A DNA stretch of 64,000 bases from Calditrichia bacterium (GTDB taxonomy: Bacteria; Calditrichota; Calditrichia; RBG-13-44-9; J075), in contig JANQRS010000018.1 of the NCBI GenBank assembly GCA_028284445.1, positions 188,001 to 252,000 on the forward strand, read 5' to 3'. A model generated the notes under the pieces. That model saw only the letters and a program-made list of their open reading frames with translations. It was not told where the DNA came from and made no database searches. This document shows positions 17,299-25,828 of the stretch, piece after piece. The position numbers were made by a program, and so were the translations under genes. The first letter of the stretch is position 1. Every line of letters begins with the position of its first letter.

Positions 17299-19980
17299 TT
17301 AGTAACTGAGCTCAAGAAACAAGGAGGGGGTAACACCAAACATGCGCACGTCATTTGCCTTAACAGCGCGATTTCTGACAGTAAAATAGCGGTACCAGGT
17401 ATTATCTCGATTATAGACGTTATACACAGATATCCCGATTTTGCCACGGAAGAAGCTGTTGCGGAATGTGCTCGTTAATGAAAGGTCCAGGTGGTGCACA
17501 GCCGGGAGGCGACCGGTGTTGGCCACTATCGGCTCCAGTAAAACAAACCATTGGCTGCCGTATCCTCGAGCAAGTTGCAATTCAGGGACGTTGTAGGGCC
17601 TCCCCGACATCAATTGCCAGGTTGCCGAGAGATTCCAGTGCTTCAAATCGTAATTGGCAACCAACTTTAAATCATGCGGTAAATCCTGATCCATTGGGCG
17701 ATAATGATTGTCGACTGTCACTTCAGCACGATTGTAACCATAGCTTAGCCAGGCATTTAATCGCCCAAGGCGATGCCGCACATGAATATCAAATCCACGG
17801 AGATATCCGTTTCTTTGCTGTAGTGGATTCAACAATGAATTGCGGCTTTGAAATTGCCGGTAATCAAATGGCGTAAAAACGCCCTCCACCCGTTTCTCGT
17901 AGAGCTCAAAATCCAGTAAGAAACGCCCGCGTTGATACTGCCAACCGATTGTGCGATGTTCCGAAAAGCCTGGCTTGACGAATTCATTGTCTGCCAGAAT
18001 CCAGGAAATACGGCCGTCTAGGTAAGGGGTGTCATTATCATACTGCATGATGTATTGATGAAATCTCCCCCAATTGCCTTTCATAGTCCAATGCTCGGTC
18101 ATCTGGTACCAAAAAGAGAATCTCGGCTCCCAATCCACACGGATATCTTCCGCATAACCATTGTTCGGGGCATAGAAGTTTGACCGTAGCCCAACCTTCA
18201 GCTGTAGTTCCGGAGAATACTGCCAGGTATCTTCAGCATAGAACACGGTTAAATCAGCATCTTCCTTGAAGCGGAAAGTGTCTGCCTCAAGGATCTCATT
18301 TTCCAGTATGTAACCGTCACTATCCAGGCTAATCGCGGAGCGAGTATAGGCGGCGCCGACATCAACGGTATGACGATCGCCGGCCAGCCATTTACCATCC
18401 AATCGAACTGTCTTATCGGTTACGTTATTTTTCACATTGGAGAAGTTCGGAATGGTCGGATCCACCAGCGCATCGTTACCAAACAGCAAGCCCAATTTTT
18501 CCGACAGCTCAAAGCGCGTAAAATAGTCTGAGTAACTCGCCTGCGCTGTGATTTGAAAATATCGGGATTGATGATGCCACTGTCCGCTAAATCCACGGCT
18601 GCCCCAGCGGGACTCTTGTTCGACCACATCGTCCGTCGTGCCGATCGTATCATCTTTTCGCCAGAAATTTGCGCTACCATAGTCATCAACACTACCAACC
18701 AGATCTCGTCCCTGGTAAAAGCTCATTGTCAAAATATCGTTGTCCGAGGGCGTCAAGGTAAGCTTCGCCAGGCCGTCATAAAATCCGATATCGCCACTCG
18801 ATTCACTTTCTGTAAATGGAGTATCATCTACCGCGTGGAAGGGATTGATGTCGCTGATTAGGGTGCGAAACATGCGCTCGTGAAGCGTACCAAGTATGCT
18901 GCGGGTTATGGACTTTCGTGCCGAAATGAACAGCGCGCCACGCCCTCCGAGGGGAATGCCGGCAATACCCTGGGTGCTCATCAAACTGGAACTGATTGAC
19001 AACTGTGGACGATGAAAATCGCCGGTTTTACCTGTCAACTCCATAACCCCGGACGTGCGGCCACCATAACGTGCCGGCAAGCCGCTCTTAAATACCCGCA
19101 CATCTTTGATTGCCTGGGCGTTAAAGGCGCTAAAAAACCCGAAGGAGTGATCGGTATGATAGAGGGTCATGCCATCCAGCAGGACCAGATTTTGCGATGG
19201 GCGGCCACCACGAATATGTAAACCAGAGCCACTGTAGCCGCTATTGCGTATGCCGGGCATCAGTTGCAACGAACGTGAAATGTCCAGATCACCCAACATC
19301 GGCAAGTCTGCAAATTCGCTGGGAGAGATAGCAATATTTCCCACCTCCTTGCCAACCTGAATAGCCTGCCAGTTTGCTGCACGAATGGTCTCACCGGGCA
19401 TTTCTATATTGGCCTGTTGTAATCGAACTTGCAAATCCGTCGAATCCCGGTCCTCGGCGACAATCACCCGTTTCCGGCGATAACCGATATACTCGACTTC
19501 AAGGGTGCAGGGCCAACTGCGAACATTGCGAATCAGAAAATAACCTTCGCTATTCGCAGCAACGCCACTGGTCGATTGATGAACGAGAATGTTAGCGTAG
19601 GGAAGCGACTCACCGCTCTGGGCGTCTACCACCCGGCCGGCAATATCGCTTTTACCAATTGGTCGCGGATAGATGGCGAAGCGCCGCTCATCGAGACGCT
19701 TAAAGGTCAAGGTGGTATTATTAAGTACATGTTTTAAGGCATCATTCAATGCAAGCGCTAGAAGATCGCAGGTTATTGATGCAGAGTCGACAGCCGCGCT
19801 TGCAAAAACGAAGCGGACACCACTTTGCGCGGTTATTTGTTCAAGGACGGATCTTAAAGGAGCATCATGAAAAACGAGCGTCACCGCTTCGCCCGGATCT
19901 TCCCGGGCCATTAATGGTCCAGCAAAAGACAGGCAAACTGCTGCAAAAAGAAGAAAGTATCTGGCGATTGATAACATCAT
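17299..19980 (-). CDS. TonB-dependent outer-membrane receptor with STN and carboxypeptidase-like domains
   Basis: An 893-residue protein. A signal peptide (about residues 1-25) is followed by an STN (secretin/TonB short N-terminal) domain at about 32-105 (VTLVFHDAPLRSVLEQI), a carboxypeptidase-regulatory-like beta domain at about 112-195 (AGRVVDAQSGESLPYANILV), a plug (GLHIRGGRPSQNLVLLDG) and a 22-strand-type barrel. The STN domain marks it as a transducing receptor that contacts a FecR-like anti-sigma factor. The gene starts one base after the FecR stop codon, so the two are translationally linked; an ECF sigma gene is upstream. The substrate is unknown: no SusD-like partner follows, which argues against a classic SusCD glycan pair and leaves a siderophore or other small ligand possible. 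Confidence 0.88.
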   Translation of the reverse strand: MMLSIARYFLLFAAVCLSFAGPLMAREDPGEAVTLVFHDAPLRSVLEQITAQSGVRFVFASAAVDSASITCDLLALALNDALKHVLNNTTLTFKRLDERRFAIYPRPIGKSDIAGRVVDAQSGESLPYANILVHQSTSGVAANSEGYFLIRNVRSWPCTLEVEYIGYRRKRVIVAEDRDSTDLQVRLQQANIEMPGETIRAANWQAIQVGKEVGNIAISPSEFADLPMLGDLDISRSLQLMPGIRNSGYSGSGLHIRGGRPSQNLVLLDGMTLYHTDHSFGFFSAFNAQAIKDVRVFKSGLPARYGGRTSGVMELTGKTGDFHRPQLSISSSLMSTQGIAGIPLGGRGALFISARKSITRSILGTLHERMFRTLISDINPFHAVDDTPFTESESSGDIGFYDGLAKLTLTPSDNDILTMSFYQGRDLVGSVDDYGSANFWRKDDTIGTTDDVVEQESRWGSRGFSGQWHHQSRYFQITAQASYSDYFTRFELSEKLGLLFGNDALVDPTIPNFSNVKNNVTDKTVRLDGKWLAGDRHTVDVGAAYTRSAISLDSDGYILENEILEADTFRFKEDADLTVFYAEDTWQYSPELQLKVGLRSNFYAPNNGYAEDIRVDWEPRFSFWYQMTEHWTMKGNWGRFHQYIMQYDNDTPYLDGRISWILADNEFVKPGFSEHRTIGWQYQRGRFLLDFELYEKRVEGVFTPFDYRQFQSRNSLLNPLQQRNGYLRGFDIHVRHRLGRLNAWLSYGYNRAEVTVDNHYRPMDQDLPHDLKLVANYDLKHWNLSATWQLMSGRPYNVPELQLARGYGSQWFVLLEPIVANTGRLPAVHHLDLSLTSTFRNSFFRGKIGISVYNVYNRDNTWYRYFTVRNRAVKANDVRMFGVTPSLFLELSY

Positions 19981-19981
19981 T

Positions 19982-20995
19982 TTAGCGGCTCAAGACATAC
20001 TGGCCATCAACCAATTCGTATCTCAGTTGAAAAATCAGGCCAATTTCATCGAGGATACTGGAAATATCCTGATTTGCGAAGGTAGCATTCATTTTCAGAG
20101 TAGTGAGGTCCGGATCTTCGAAACGGATGTTGACATCATATCGTCGCTGCAGATCTTCAACGACATATTGCAATGGCATATCCCGGAAATGCAGGACACC
20201 ATTTCGCCAGCCAGCCACATCTACCACCTTTATCTCGGTTGGCGGAGATGGCAAATCGCTCCCCCGCACGCTGCTCATTCGACCGGCACTCAATCGCAGC
20301 GGATGTGACACATGAGCGTGTGCCGCAAATGCAACACGACCTTCTTCAACGCTCACACGGGTCTGTCTATCATATGTGCGCACGTCAAATCGCGTCCCAA
20401 GCACCGTGATCGTGGCATTATATGTTACCACCCGAAATGGCCGGCTATCCGTCCTGATGCGGAAAAAGGCCTGGCCAGATAGATAGGCAATACGTTCTCT
20501 CTCATTTTCAACAAAGTGCAAATCGCTGGCGGCGCTCAATTCAACTGTAGATCCATCCGACAAGTTCACAGTTAACTGCTGGGCATTACGCGTTTGGTAA
20601 CGTACTATATCATCTGAATTCATAAGAATCGGTAGAACAAAAAAAGCACCAATAGCGAGCAAGGCTGCAGTTGCAAGTAGCCATCGCGCTCGAATTTTCC
20701 CTGGCGAATGCGCTGCGAAACTGGCGGCCCGCTGCTTCCGAATCTGTTTGGAGGGTACCGCATCGGAAGCATCTGCTTGCAGGTGATCTTCCATTTCCGC
20801 CCAAAACTCGTTGAAGGGCGGCGTGCTCGGTGGTTCCGGGCGCTCAATTTTCTGCCAAATGGCTACGGCCTCTTCAAATGCATGGCGATTTTCAGCAGAG
20901 GCATTTATCCAGGCTTTCAGCTCTTTCTGCTCCGCCTCGGAAATTTCTCCCGCCAAATAGCGGCTTATTAACATGTCAGATTTCGACTCATTCAT
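19982..20995 (-). CDS. FecR-type anti-sigma/sigma-regulator membrane protein
   Basis: A 337-residue protein from ATG 20995 (MNESKSDMLISRYL); the frame is open upstream but those codons do not fit the family. Order: a cytoplasmic N-terminal anti-sigma region (SEAEQKELKAWINASAENRHAF), one membrane helix (about residues 107-124, WLLATAALLAIGAFFVLPIL), a FecR domain in the periplasm (QLTVNLSDGSTVELSAAS, VVTYNATITVLGTRFDVRTY) and a DUF4974-like C-terminal domain (YVVEDLQRRYDVNIRF). It passes the signal from the loaded TonB receptor to the sigma factor. It lies between the sigma gene (99 bases after the longest-frame start) and the receptor. Confidence 0.88.
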   Translation of the reverse strand: MNESKSDMLISRYLAGEISEAEQKELKAWINASAENRHAFEEAVAIWQKIERPEPPSTPPFNEFWAEMEDHLQADASDAVPSKQIRKQRAASFAAHSPGKIRARWLLATAALLAIGAFFVLPILMNSDDIVRYQTRNAQQLTVNLSDGSTVELSAASDLHFVENERERIAYLSGQAFFRIRTDSRPFRVVTYNATITVLGTRFDVRTYDRQTRVSVEEGRVAFAAHAHVSHPLRLSAGRMSSVRGSDLPSPPTEIKVVDVAGWRNGVLHFRDMPLQYVVEDLQRRYDVNIRFEDPDLTTLKMNATFANQDISSILDEIGLIFQLRYELVDGQYVLSR

Positions 20996-21190
20996 ACCGG
21001 GATATATCGTTATTGCTGATCGATAGTATTTGTTCATTAGCGTCCGTATTAACAAGAGCGTTAAGCCAGGTTCCAGCCAATGATCATTCACAACGGACCT
21101 TACACTGCTATTGCGGCAGTTCCTTTACACTTACTTAATTATTCAATTTTCTCTTCTTCATCTACATATTTCCAGGGCAAAAACCCTATT

Positions 21191-21748
21191 CTAAAGGAGA
21201 TGTTTGTATTTTTCCCGCAAAACTTTTAGCACCCTGCTCATGCGGCTTTCAACGGTTTTCACAGAAATATTTAGGGTTTCTGCAATTTCGAAATATTTGA
21301 ATCCTTCAAATTTATTCAGGATGAAGACAGTTCGTTCTGCCTCCGGCAAACTATGCAAAGCCTCATCGATAAACTGCTGAAAGTCTTCATTTTGCTCAAC
21401 GCTCGTCATGCTATCAACAATGGCCCCTTCAACAAGAACCGTTTGCCGGCGCACCTTCTTCTTCAGGTGATTAATTGCCAGGTTGTTAGCTGCATTAAAC
21501 AGGTAAGCCTTAATGCTACGTTTTTCGTCGAGGTGTTCACGCCGTTTCCAGACAGCGGTAAACAGCTCCTGAACGAGATCCATTGCTACATTTTCATCGC
21601 GGGTTTTACGCCATAAGAAGTGGTAGAGCCGCTGGTAGTATATCCGGCACAGCTCTTTAAAGGCGGCATGATCGGATTGACGAATCGCTGAAACCAGGTC
21701 CTCTTCAGTTCGGCGACTGTCTTCTGCTGGGAGCTTCAATTGCTGCAT
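21191..21748 (-). CDS. ECF-family RNA polymerase sigma factor (FecI-like)
   Basis: A 185-residue sigma-70 family protein. Region 2 is seen at about residues 25-95 (YYQRLYHFLWRKTRDENVAMDL; AYLFNAANNLAINHLKK), and region 4 at about 125-180 (LPEAERTVFILNKFEGFKYFEIA, followed by the HTH SVKTVESRMSRVL). It heads the operon sigma - FecR - TonB receptor, a cell-surface signalling arrangement common in Bacteroidota-like bacteria. It is probably held inactive by the FecR protein and drives transcription of the receptor gene when the ligand binds. Confidence 0.9.
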   Translation of the reverse strand: MQQLKLPAEDSRRTEEDLVSAIRQSDHAAFKELCRIYYQRLYHFLWRKTRDENVAMDLVQELFTAVWKRREHLDEKRSIKAYLFNAANNLAINHLKKKVRRQTVLVEGAIVDSMTSVEQNEDFQQFIDEALHSLPEAERTVFILNKFEGFKYFEIAETLNISVKTVESRMSRVLKVLREKYKHLL

Positions 21749-22131
21749 GATATTTAAAGCCTTTGCCGTCTACTTGTTGAATAATCCACTACCTCAAAGC
21801 GTATAGGCGAGCAAACAAAAGCTATTCTGCCTTGCCTGCGCTTTGCTGTAGCTCATCTTACTCAGTAGCTCAACTTATCATCCGCAGCCATGTTGGTGGA
21901 TACTTGTCCCCGAAAATCATCGCATTGTTTATCTGCATTCAAAATCCAATATGATGATTGCTTCTACTGCAAAAACCACAGTCGTTCCCTATCCCCTGAA
22001 CAAACGGGATCTGTTTGGCTTTTGCTTATACTACAAGCAAGGTGAGTGATTCCCCCGGAAAACCGGGGGAATTTTCAAATCCAGCAGGAGTTACTTACAG
22101 GAAGGTTAGCGTCTAAAGAAGAAAGGGCAGA
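21749..22131. other. Intergenic region upstream of the sigma operon
   Basis: About 380 bases with no gene. It contains the promoter region for the sigma factor gene and, near its right end, the stem-loop at 22049-22072. I see no further ordered structure. Confidence 0.5.
22049..22072. terminator. Perfect GC-rich stem-loop, possible terminator
   Basis: ATTCCCCCGG, an AAAA loop, and CCGGGGGAAT form a ten-base perfect stem, followed on the plus strand by TTTC. It lies 60 bases 3' of the stop of the leftward sorbosone-dehydrogenase-like gene. The missing U-tract on the minus strand makes it an imperfect intrinsic terminator for that gene. Confidence 0.5.
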
Positions 22132-23430
22132 TTACCCACGATATATGATTCGCCAAATGCGGCCAACGCGGGAGTCGGATACGTAAAGCGATCCGTCGCT
22201 GCCGTCGGCAATGCCCATGGGGCGATAACGCGCCTGACGCGGGCTGCGCAGGGTATCGCTGCCGGCAAATCCATCAGCAAACACTTGCCAATCACCGGTC
22301 GGCTTTCCAGCCTCAAAAGGCACAAATGCGACCTGAAAACCTTTCTGGTAAAAGGGAGCACGATTCCAGGAGCCATGAAACGTGACGAATGCGCCGTTTC
22401 GGTAGTACTGCGGGAACTGCTCGCCATCATAAAACGCCATGCCGTTCGGCGCGTAATGTGCTGGAAAAGCAATAATCGGATCGAGGGATCCCGGCCTATC
22501 GCACTCAATAGTACCATCGCCACCATACTCCGGACTGAGCAGCTTTTTCTCCTTGATGTGGTCATAGTAACAGTAAGGCCAACCGCAGTCACTGCCATCC
22601 TCTACCGCGAAGAATTCTTCAGAGGGCATATCAGCGTTGTATTTTTGATCAAAAAGCTCCGGCCACATCACGTCAAACTGATCGCGGCCATGCTGAACAA
22701 GATAGAGCTTGTTCGTGTGCTTGTCCCAATCTAATGCCAGGGCATTGCGAATACCGGTTGCATAGCGATATCCATCGCGCATCTGATGCTGATCCGGCTT
22801 TGCGGCATCAAAGCGCCAGATGCCGGCGTACTTCTCCAGCAAAGGACAAGGGTCCATACCGGGACTTCCGGCTTCACGGTCTGTTTCCTGACAGGCATTA
22901 GATGGCGCACCGACATTCACATACATATTTCCGGCACTATCGAATGCCATGTTCTTGGAAGCGTGCTGGCGCTCCAGAACAAATCCCCCGGCAATGGTTT
23001 GCGGCGCCCCGGTCGGCACCAGATTACCATCCAGCTTATAGCGAACGACATGGGTATCAGATGCCGCATAAAGATGATTGTCATAAATCGACACGCCGGT
23101 ACCAAAGATATCACCGAAATAGGCAGTGGTATCAGCAATGCCATCCCCGTTGATATCACGGAGAGCGGCAATCCCCGAACCATCCTTCGGGCGACGAAGC
23201 ATTGCATAAATATCGCCATTGCTGTTTACGGCAATATGGCGTACAAAGCCGACGCTGTCCGCAACCAGCACAGCAGCAAATCCATCCGGCAAGGTAATCC
23301 CGCCGTTATCCTTAGCCTGCACCAACTCTGCTGAAGCTTTAATGGAGTTCGCTTCCGGTTCCGCTTGCTCCGCACATGCCATTAGCAAACAAAACGTCAG
23401 CACTATCAAAAAATATTTTTGTGTATTCAT
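22132..23430 (-). CDS. PQQ-type sugar/sorbosone dehydrogenase-like lipoprotein
   Basis: A 432-residue protein from ATG 23430, preceded by GGGGGAC; a longer frame to 23487 runs into an inverted repeat. The N-terminus is a lipoprotein signal with lipobox LMAC (about residues 16-19). The rest is a six-bladed propeller of the soluble-glucose-dehydrogenase/sorbosone-dehydrogenase kind: LPDGFAAVLVADSVGFVRHI, RDINGDGIADTTAYF, YATGIRNALALDWD, DCGWPYCYYD and ending SDSRVGRIWRI. Related proteins bind pyrroloquinoline quinone and oxidise sugars or aldehydes in the periplasm, though many homologues have no tested activity. It is divergent from the beta-lactamase-like gene. Confidence 0.8.
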   Translation of the reverse strand: MNTQKYFLIVLTFCLLMACAEQAEPEANSIKASAELVQAKDNGGITLPDGFAAVLVADSVGFVRHIAVNSNGDIYAMLRRPKDGSGIAALRDINGDGIADTTAYFGDIFGTGVSIYDNHLYAASDTHVVRYKLDGNLVPTGAPQTIAGGFVLERQHASKNMAFDSAGNMYVNVGAPSNACQETDREAGSPGMDPCPLLEKYAGIWRFDAAKPDQHQMRDGYRYATGIRNALALDWDKHTNKLYLVQHGRDQFDVMWPELFDQKYNADMPSEEFFAVEDGSDCGWPYCYYDHIKEKKLLSPEYGGDGTIECDRPGSLDPIIAFPAHYAPNGMAFYDGEQFPQYYRNGAFVTFHGSWNRAPFYQKGFQVAFVPFEAGKPTGDWQVFADGFAGSDTLRSPRQARYRPMGIADGSDGSLYVSDSRVGRIWRIIYRG

Positions 23431-23446
23431 AAGTCCCCCAATGGTG

Positions 23447-23495
23447 AATGACAAATGCATAACGACAAGTGATTTGTCATTATGCATTTGTCATT
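23447..23495. repeat. 21-base-arm inverted repeat between divergent genes
   Basis: The left arm at 23447-23467 (AATGACAAATGCATAACGACA) and the right arm at 23475-23495 are inverted copies with one mismatch and a seven-base loop. It occupies the promoter space of the two divergent genes at 23430 and 23553. It may be an operator, a transcribed hairpin, or simply one of the dispersed repeats of this genome (it contains the heptamer CAAATGA-like motif). Confidence 0.6.
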
Positions 23496-23552
23496 TATAT
23501 CATTTTCACGCTTTATTTAAGTTGCACAATCAAAAGACAAAAGGACTTTATC

Positions 23553-24452
23553 ATGAGCCGAATTATTCTCAGCCTCTGGCTGCTGCTTGTCCCGTCTCTA
23601 ATTCTTTCCGGACCAGAAATCGATGAGAAATTAACGGAGATGTTATCTGAAGCAATTGACGGTTTTCCAGGTGATGTTGGTATTTATGTTGAACACCTGT
23701 CGCGTGACCTAAAAGTTGAAATCGACGCCGACACCCTCTTCCCGACAGCCAGCATGATAAAAGTGCCCATAATGATACAGATTTTTGAATTAATCGAGAA
23801 GGGCGAATTGGACTACCGTGAAGAATTAGCCTGGTACGCCGACTCTATCAATTATCCATACGGCGGCGGTATCCTTTCATCGTTTGAAGACGGTAAAGAG
23901 ATCGCCCTGGACAAAATCGTTTCCCTGATGATGACTTATAGCGACAATCACGCCAGCCTTTGGTGCCAGAAACTGGCCAGCGGTGAACGCATCAATAAAT
24001 GGCTGGTGAAAAACGGCTATGAAGGTACACGAATGAATTCCCGAACGGAGGGACGTCAGGGCGACTGGAAAAAATACGGCTGGGGACAAACCACTCCCCG
24101 TGAAATGGCGCGTCTCGTTAAAAGTATCCGGCAACGCGCGATTATCTCTGATTGGGCCTGTGATGAAATGTATCGGGTAATGGCGCGTCCTTATTGGAAC
24201 CAGGAAGCGCTTTCGCAGATTCCACCTTATGTCCAGGCAGCCAGCAAAAATGGCGCGGTTAGCGCAAGCCGCTCTGAAGTTGTATTAGTGAATGCACCAA
24301 GTGGTGACTACCTCTTTTGCGTGATTACGAAAAATCAGAAGGACAAAAGCTGGGAACAAAACAATGACGGATTTGTGCTCATCCGTACAGTTTCACGGAT
24401 TCTATGGCAGTATTTTGAGCCGGATTCTGAATGGGCAGCTGGAAAGAAGTAA
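23553..24452 (+). CDS. Class-A beta-lactamase-fold serine hydrolase
   Basis: A 299-residue exported protein from ATG 23553 with AAAAGGA upstream; signal peptide residues 1-19. It has the serine beta-lactamase/DD-peptidase motifs: SMIK (S-x-x-K) after FPTA, YSDNHAS (S-D-N), an omega-loop-like RTEGRQ with a glutamate, TTPREMARL, and KNG in place of the usual KTG box before SASRSEVVLV. The fold assignment is firm. The asparagine normally four residues after the omega-loop glutamate is a glycine here, and KTG is altered, so true beta-lactam hydrolysis is doubtful; a peptidase or amidase-like role in wall turnover is possible. It stands alone after a divergent promoter. Confidence 0.85.
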   Translation: MSRIILSLWLLLVPSLILSGPEIDEKLTEMLSEAIDGFPGDVGIYVEHLSRDLKVEIDADTLFPTASMIKVPIMIQIFELIEKGELDYREELAWYADSINYPYGGGILSSFEDGKEIALDKIVSLMMTYSDNHASLWCQKLASGERINKWLVKNGYEGTRMNSRTEGRQGDWKKYGWGQTTPREMARLVKSIRQRAIISDWACDEMYRVMARPYWNQEALSQIPPYVQAASKNGAVSASRSEVVLVNAPSGDYLFCVITKNQKDKSWEQNNDGFVLIRTVSRILWQYFEPDSEWAAGKK

Positions 24453-24518
24453 ATTCCAAATGCCAGTATGATATAGTAGCCAATTCTGGCGGGTCATCAT
24501 GAATTCTATAATTGCACA

Positions 24519-24564
24519 TTATCCCCCCTCTATGTCCCCCCGGGGGGACATAGAGGGGGGATAA
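24519..24564. repeat. Perfect 46-base palindrome, CCGGGG-centre type
   Basis: A perfect, loop-less palindrome (arms TTATCCCCCCTCTATGTCCC... inverted) 66 bases 3' of the beta-lactamase-like stop and 43 before the next start. First of a family also found at 55688-55729 and 60699-60738. Confidence 0.85.
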
Positions 24565-24606
24565 CATCTGATAAAACCCGCATATTACAAGCGTTTCGGA
24601 GAAGGA

Positions 24607-25572
24607 ATGACCTTTTCATTCACAAAAATCCTTTTCGTCGTCATCCTTGGCATGCAATGCCTCTGGGGTGGATGGCAGTTAAAATTACCGCCTCAAAGCG
24701 TTGTTGAACAGGAAGGCGTTGCGTACATCCGGCCAATGTGGTCTCCGAAAGGCCAGTTGATTGCCTTTACACAGGAGCGGCATCGCGGACTGTGGATTCT
24801 TAACACGGAAAATGGCCAGACTCAAATGCTTACGGATGAAACCGGGGCCGGCTTTGGTTTTAGCTGGTCAAACAACGGCGAAGCCATCGTCACACGCATT
24901 ACGCGCTATGAAGAGAAGAAACCAATCAATGAAGTAAAGATTTTTGATGTGGCCACCCAACAAACCTGGACAGCTTCGGACAAACCCGGGCACTTTATGG
25001 GACTGCCGCGCTGGTCTTCGGATGACAGCAAAGTATATATCATGGGCACAAGCAATATTACTATTTTTGAATCCGGCGTTGCCGGGGCATCGGCAGCCCT
25101 TAGCGGACAATCCCCCGCGCCATTGGTGTATCTCTCTGGCGGTAAAATAGTTGTCGACAAATACCTGGTGAACGAAAAAGCGGTACTTGATCCGTTAAAG
25201 GATCGTCGCTACATCAATTTGCAAGTATCACCGGACGGCAGGCAAGTAGCTTTCGAAGTGATTGGCGGCAATATGTTTGTGATGAATAGTGACGGCAGCG
25301 AGCTTGTTGATCTCGGCATTGGCCATCGACCACAGTGGTCGCCGGACGGTAACCACCTCGTTTACATGATCACCGCTGATGACGGTCATCTGTATACTCA
25401 GGCAGATATCTATTTAATTCATCGCGATGGCAGCGGAAAGACCAACCTGACGCAGTCGGTTGACATTTTAGAGATGAATCCCAGCTGGTCGGCCGATGGC
25501 CGCTTTATTGCTTTCAACACCAAGCCGGAGGGTACGATCTATATCTCCGAGATTGTGCGTACTGAAAATTGA
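24607..25572 (+). CDS. TolB-like WD40/PD40 beta-propeller, exported
   Basis: A 321-residue protein with a signal peptide (about residues 1-22) and repeated PD40 blades: RPMWSPKGQLIAFTQE, FSWSNNGEAIVTR, PRWSSDDSKVYIM, VSPDGRQVAFEV, PQWSPDGNHLVYM, PSWSADGRFIAFNT. Such TolB-type propellers serve as periplasmic protein-binding scaffolds. No peptidase domain follows, unlike in DPP-type enzymes. It lies just after the palindrome at 24519-24564 and is followed by repeats, so it is probably a single-gene unit. GAAGGA lies upstream of the start. Confidence 0.8.
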   Translation: MTFSFTKILFVVILGMQCLWGGWQLKLPPQSVVEQEGVAYIRPMWSPKGQLIAFTQERHRGLWILNTENGQTQMLTDETGAGFGFSWSNNGEAIVTRITRYEEKKPINEVKIFDVATQQTWTASDKPGHFMGLPRWSSDDSKVYIMGTSNITIFESGVAGASAALSGQSPAPLVYLSGGKIVVDKYLVNEKAVLDPLKDRRYINLQVSPDGRQVAFEVIGGNMFVMNSDGSELVDLGIGHRPQWSPDGNHLVYMITADDGHLYTQADIYLIHRDGSGKTNLTQSVDILEMNPSWSADGRFIAFNTKPEGTIYISEIVRTEN

Positions 25573-25671
25573 GTTGTTGCTGCGAAGCCATGTATTAACA
25601 GCGGTTTATGTGCTTAAGCCACCCTTAAATCTCCTCGCGGGAAGGGAGGGTGCTGCAAAACGAAAAAGATC

Positions 25672-25770
25672 AACACGAATCCTCGCAAATGGACACAAAT
25701 TGTTCAATAATCCGCGGGTCAAGTATAGAATTCACTTGCAATTTCGTGAACATTCGCGTCGATTCGTGGT
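25672..25770. repeat. CACGAAT-type imperfect inverted repeat
   Basis: The left part reads AACACGAATCCTCGCAAATG and onward, and the right part is its imperfect inverse (ending GATTCGTGGT): arms of about 33 bases with scattered mismatches. It lies between two convergent genes. The half-element CCCTGAGGGGACTTAGGGGT at 25790-25809 lies next to it. Confidence 0.6.
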
Positions 25771-25828
25771 AAATCTTTACACTGCAACACCCTGAGGGGA
25801 CTTAGGGGTGGGTTTGACGCCTATTTGA

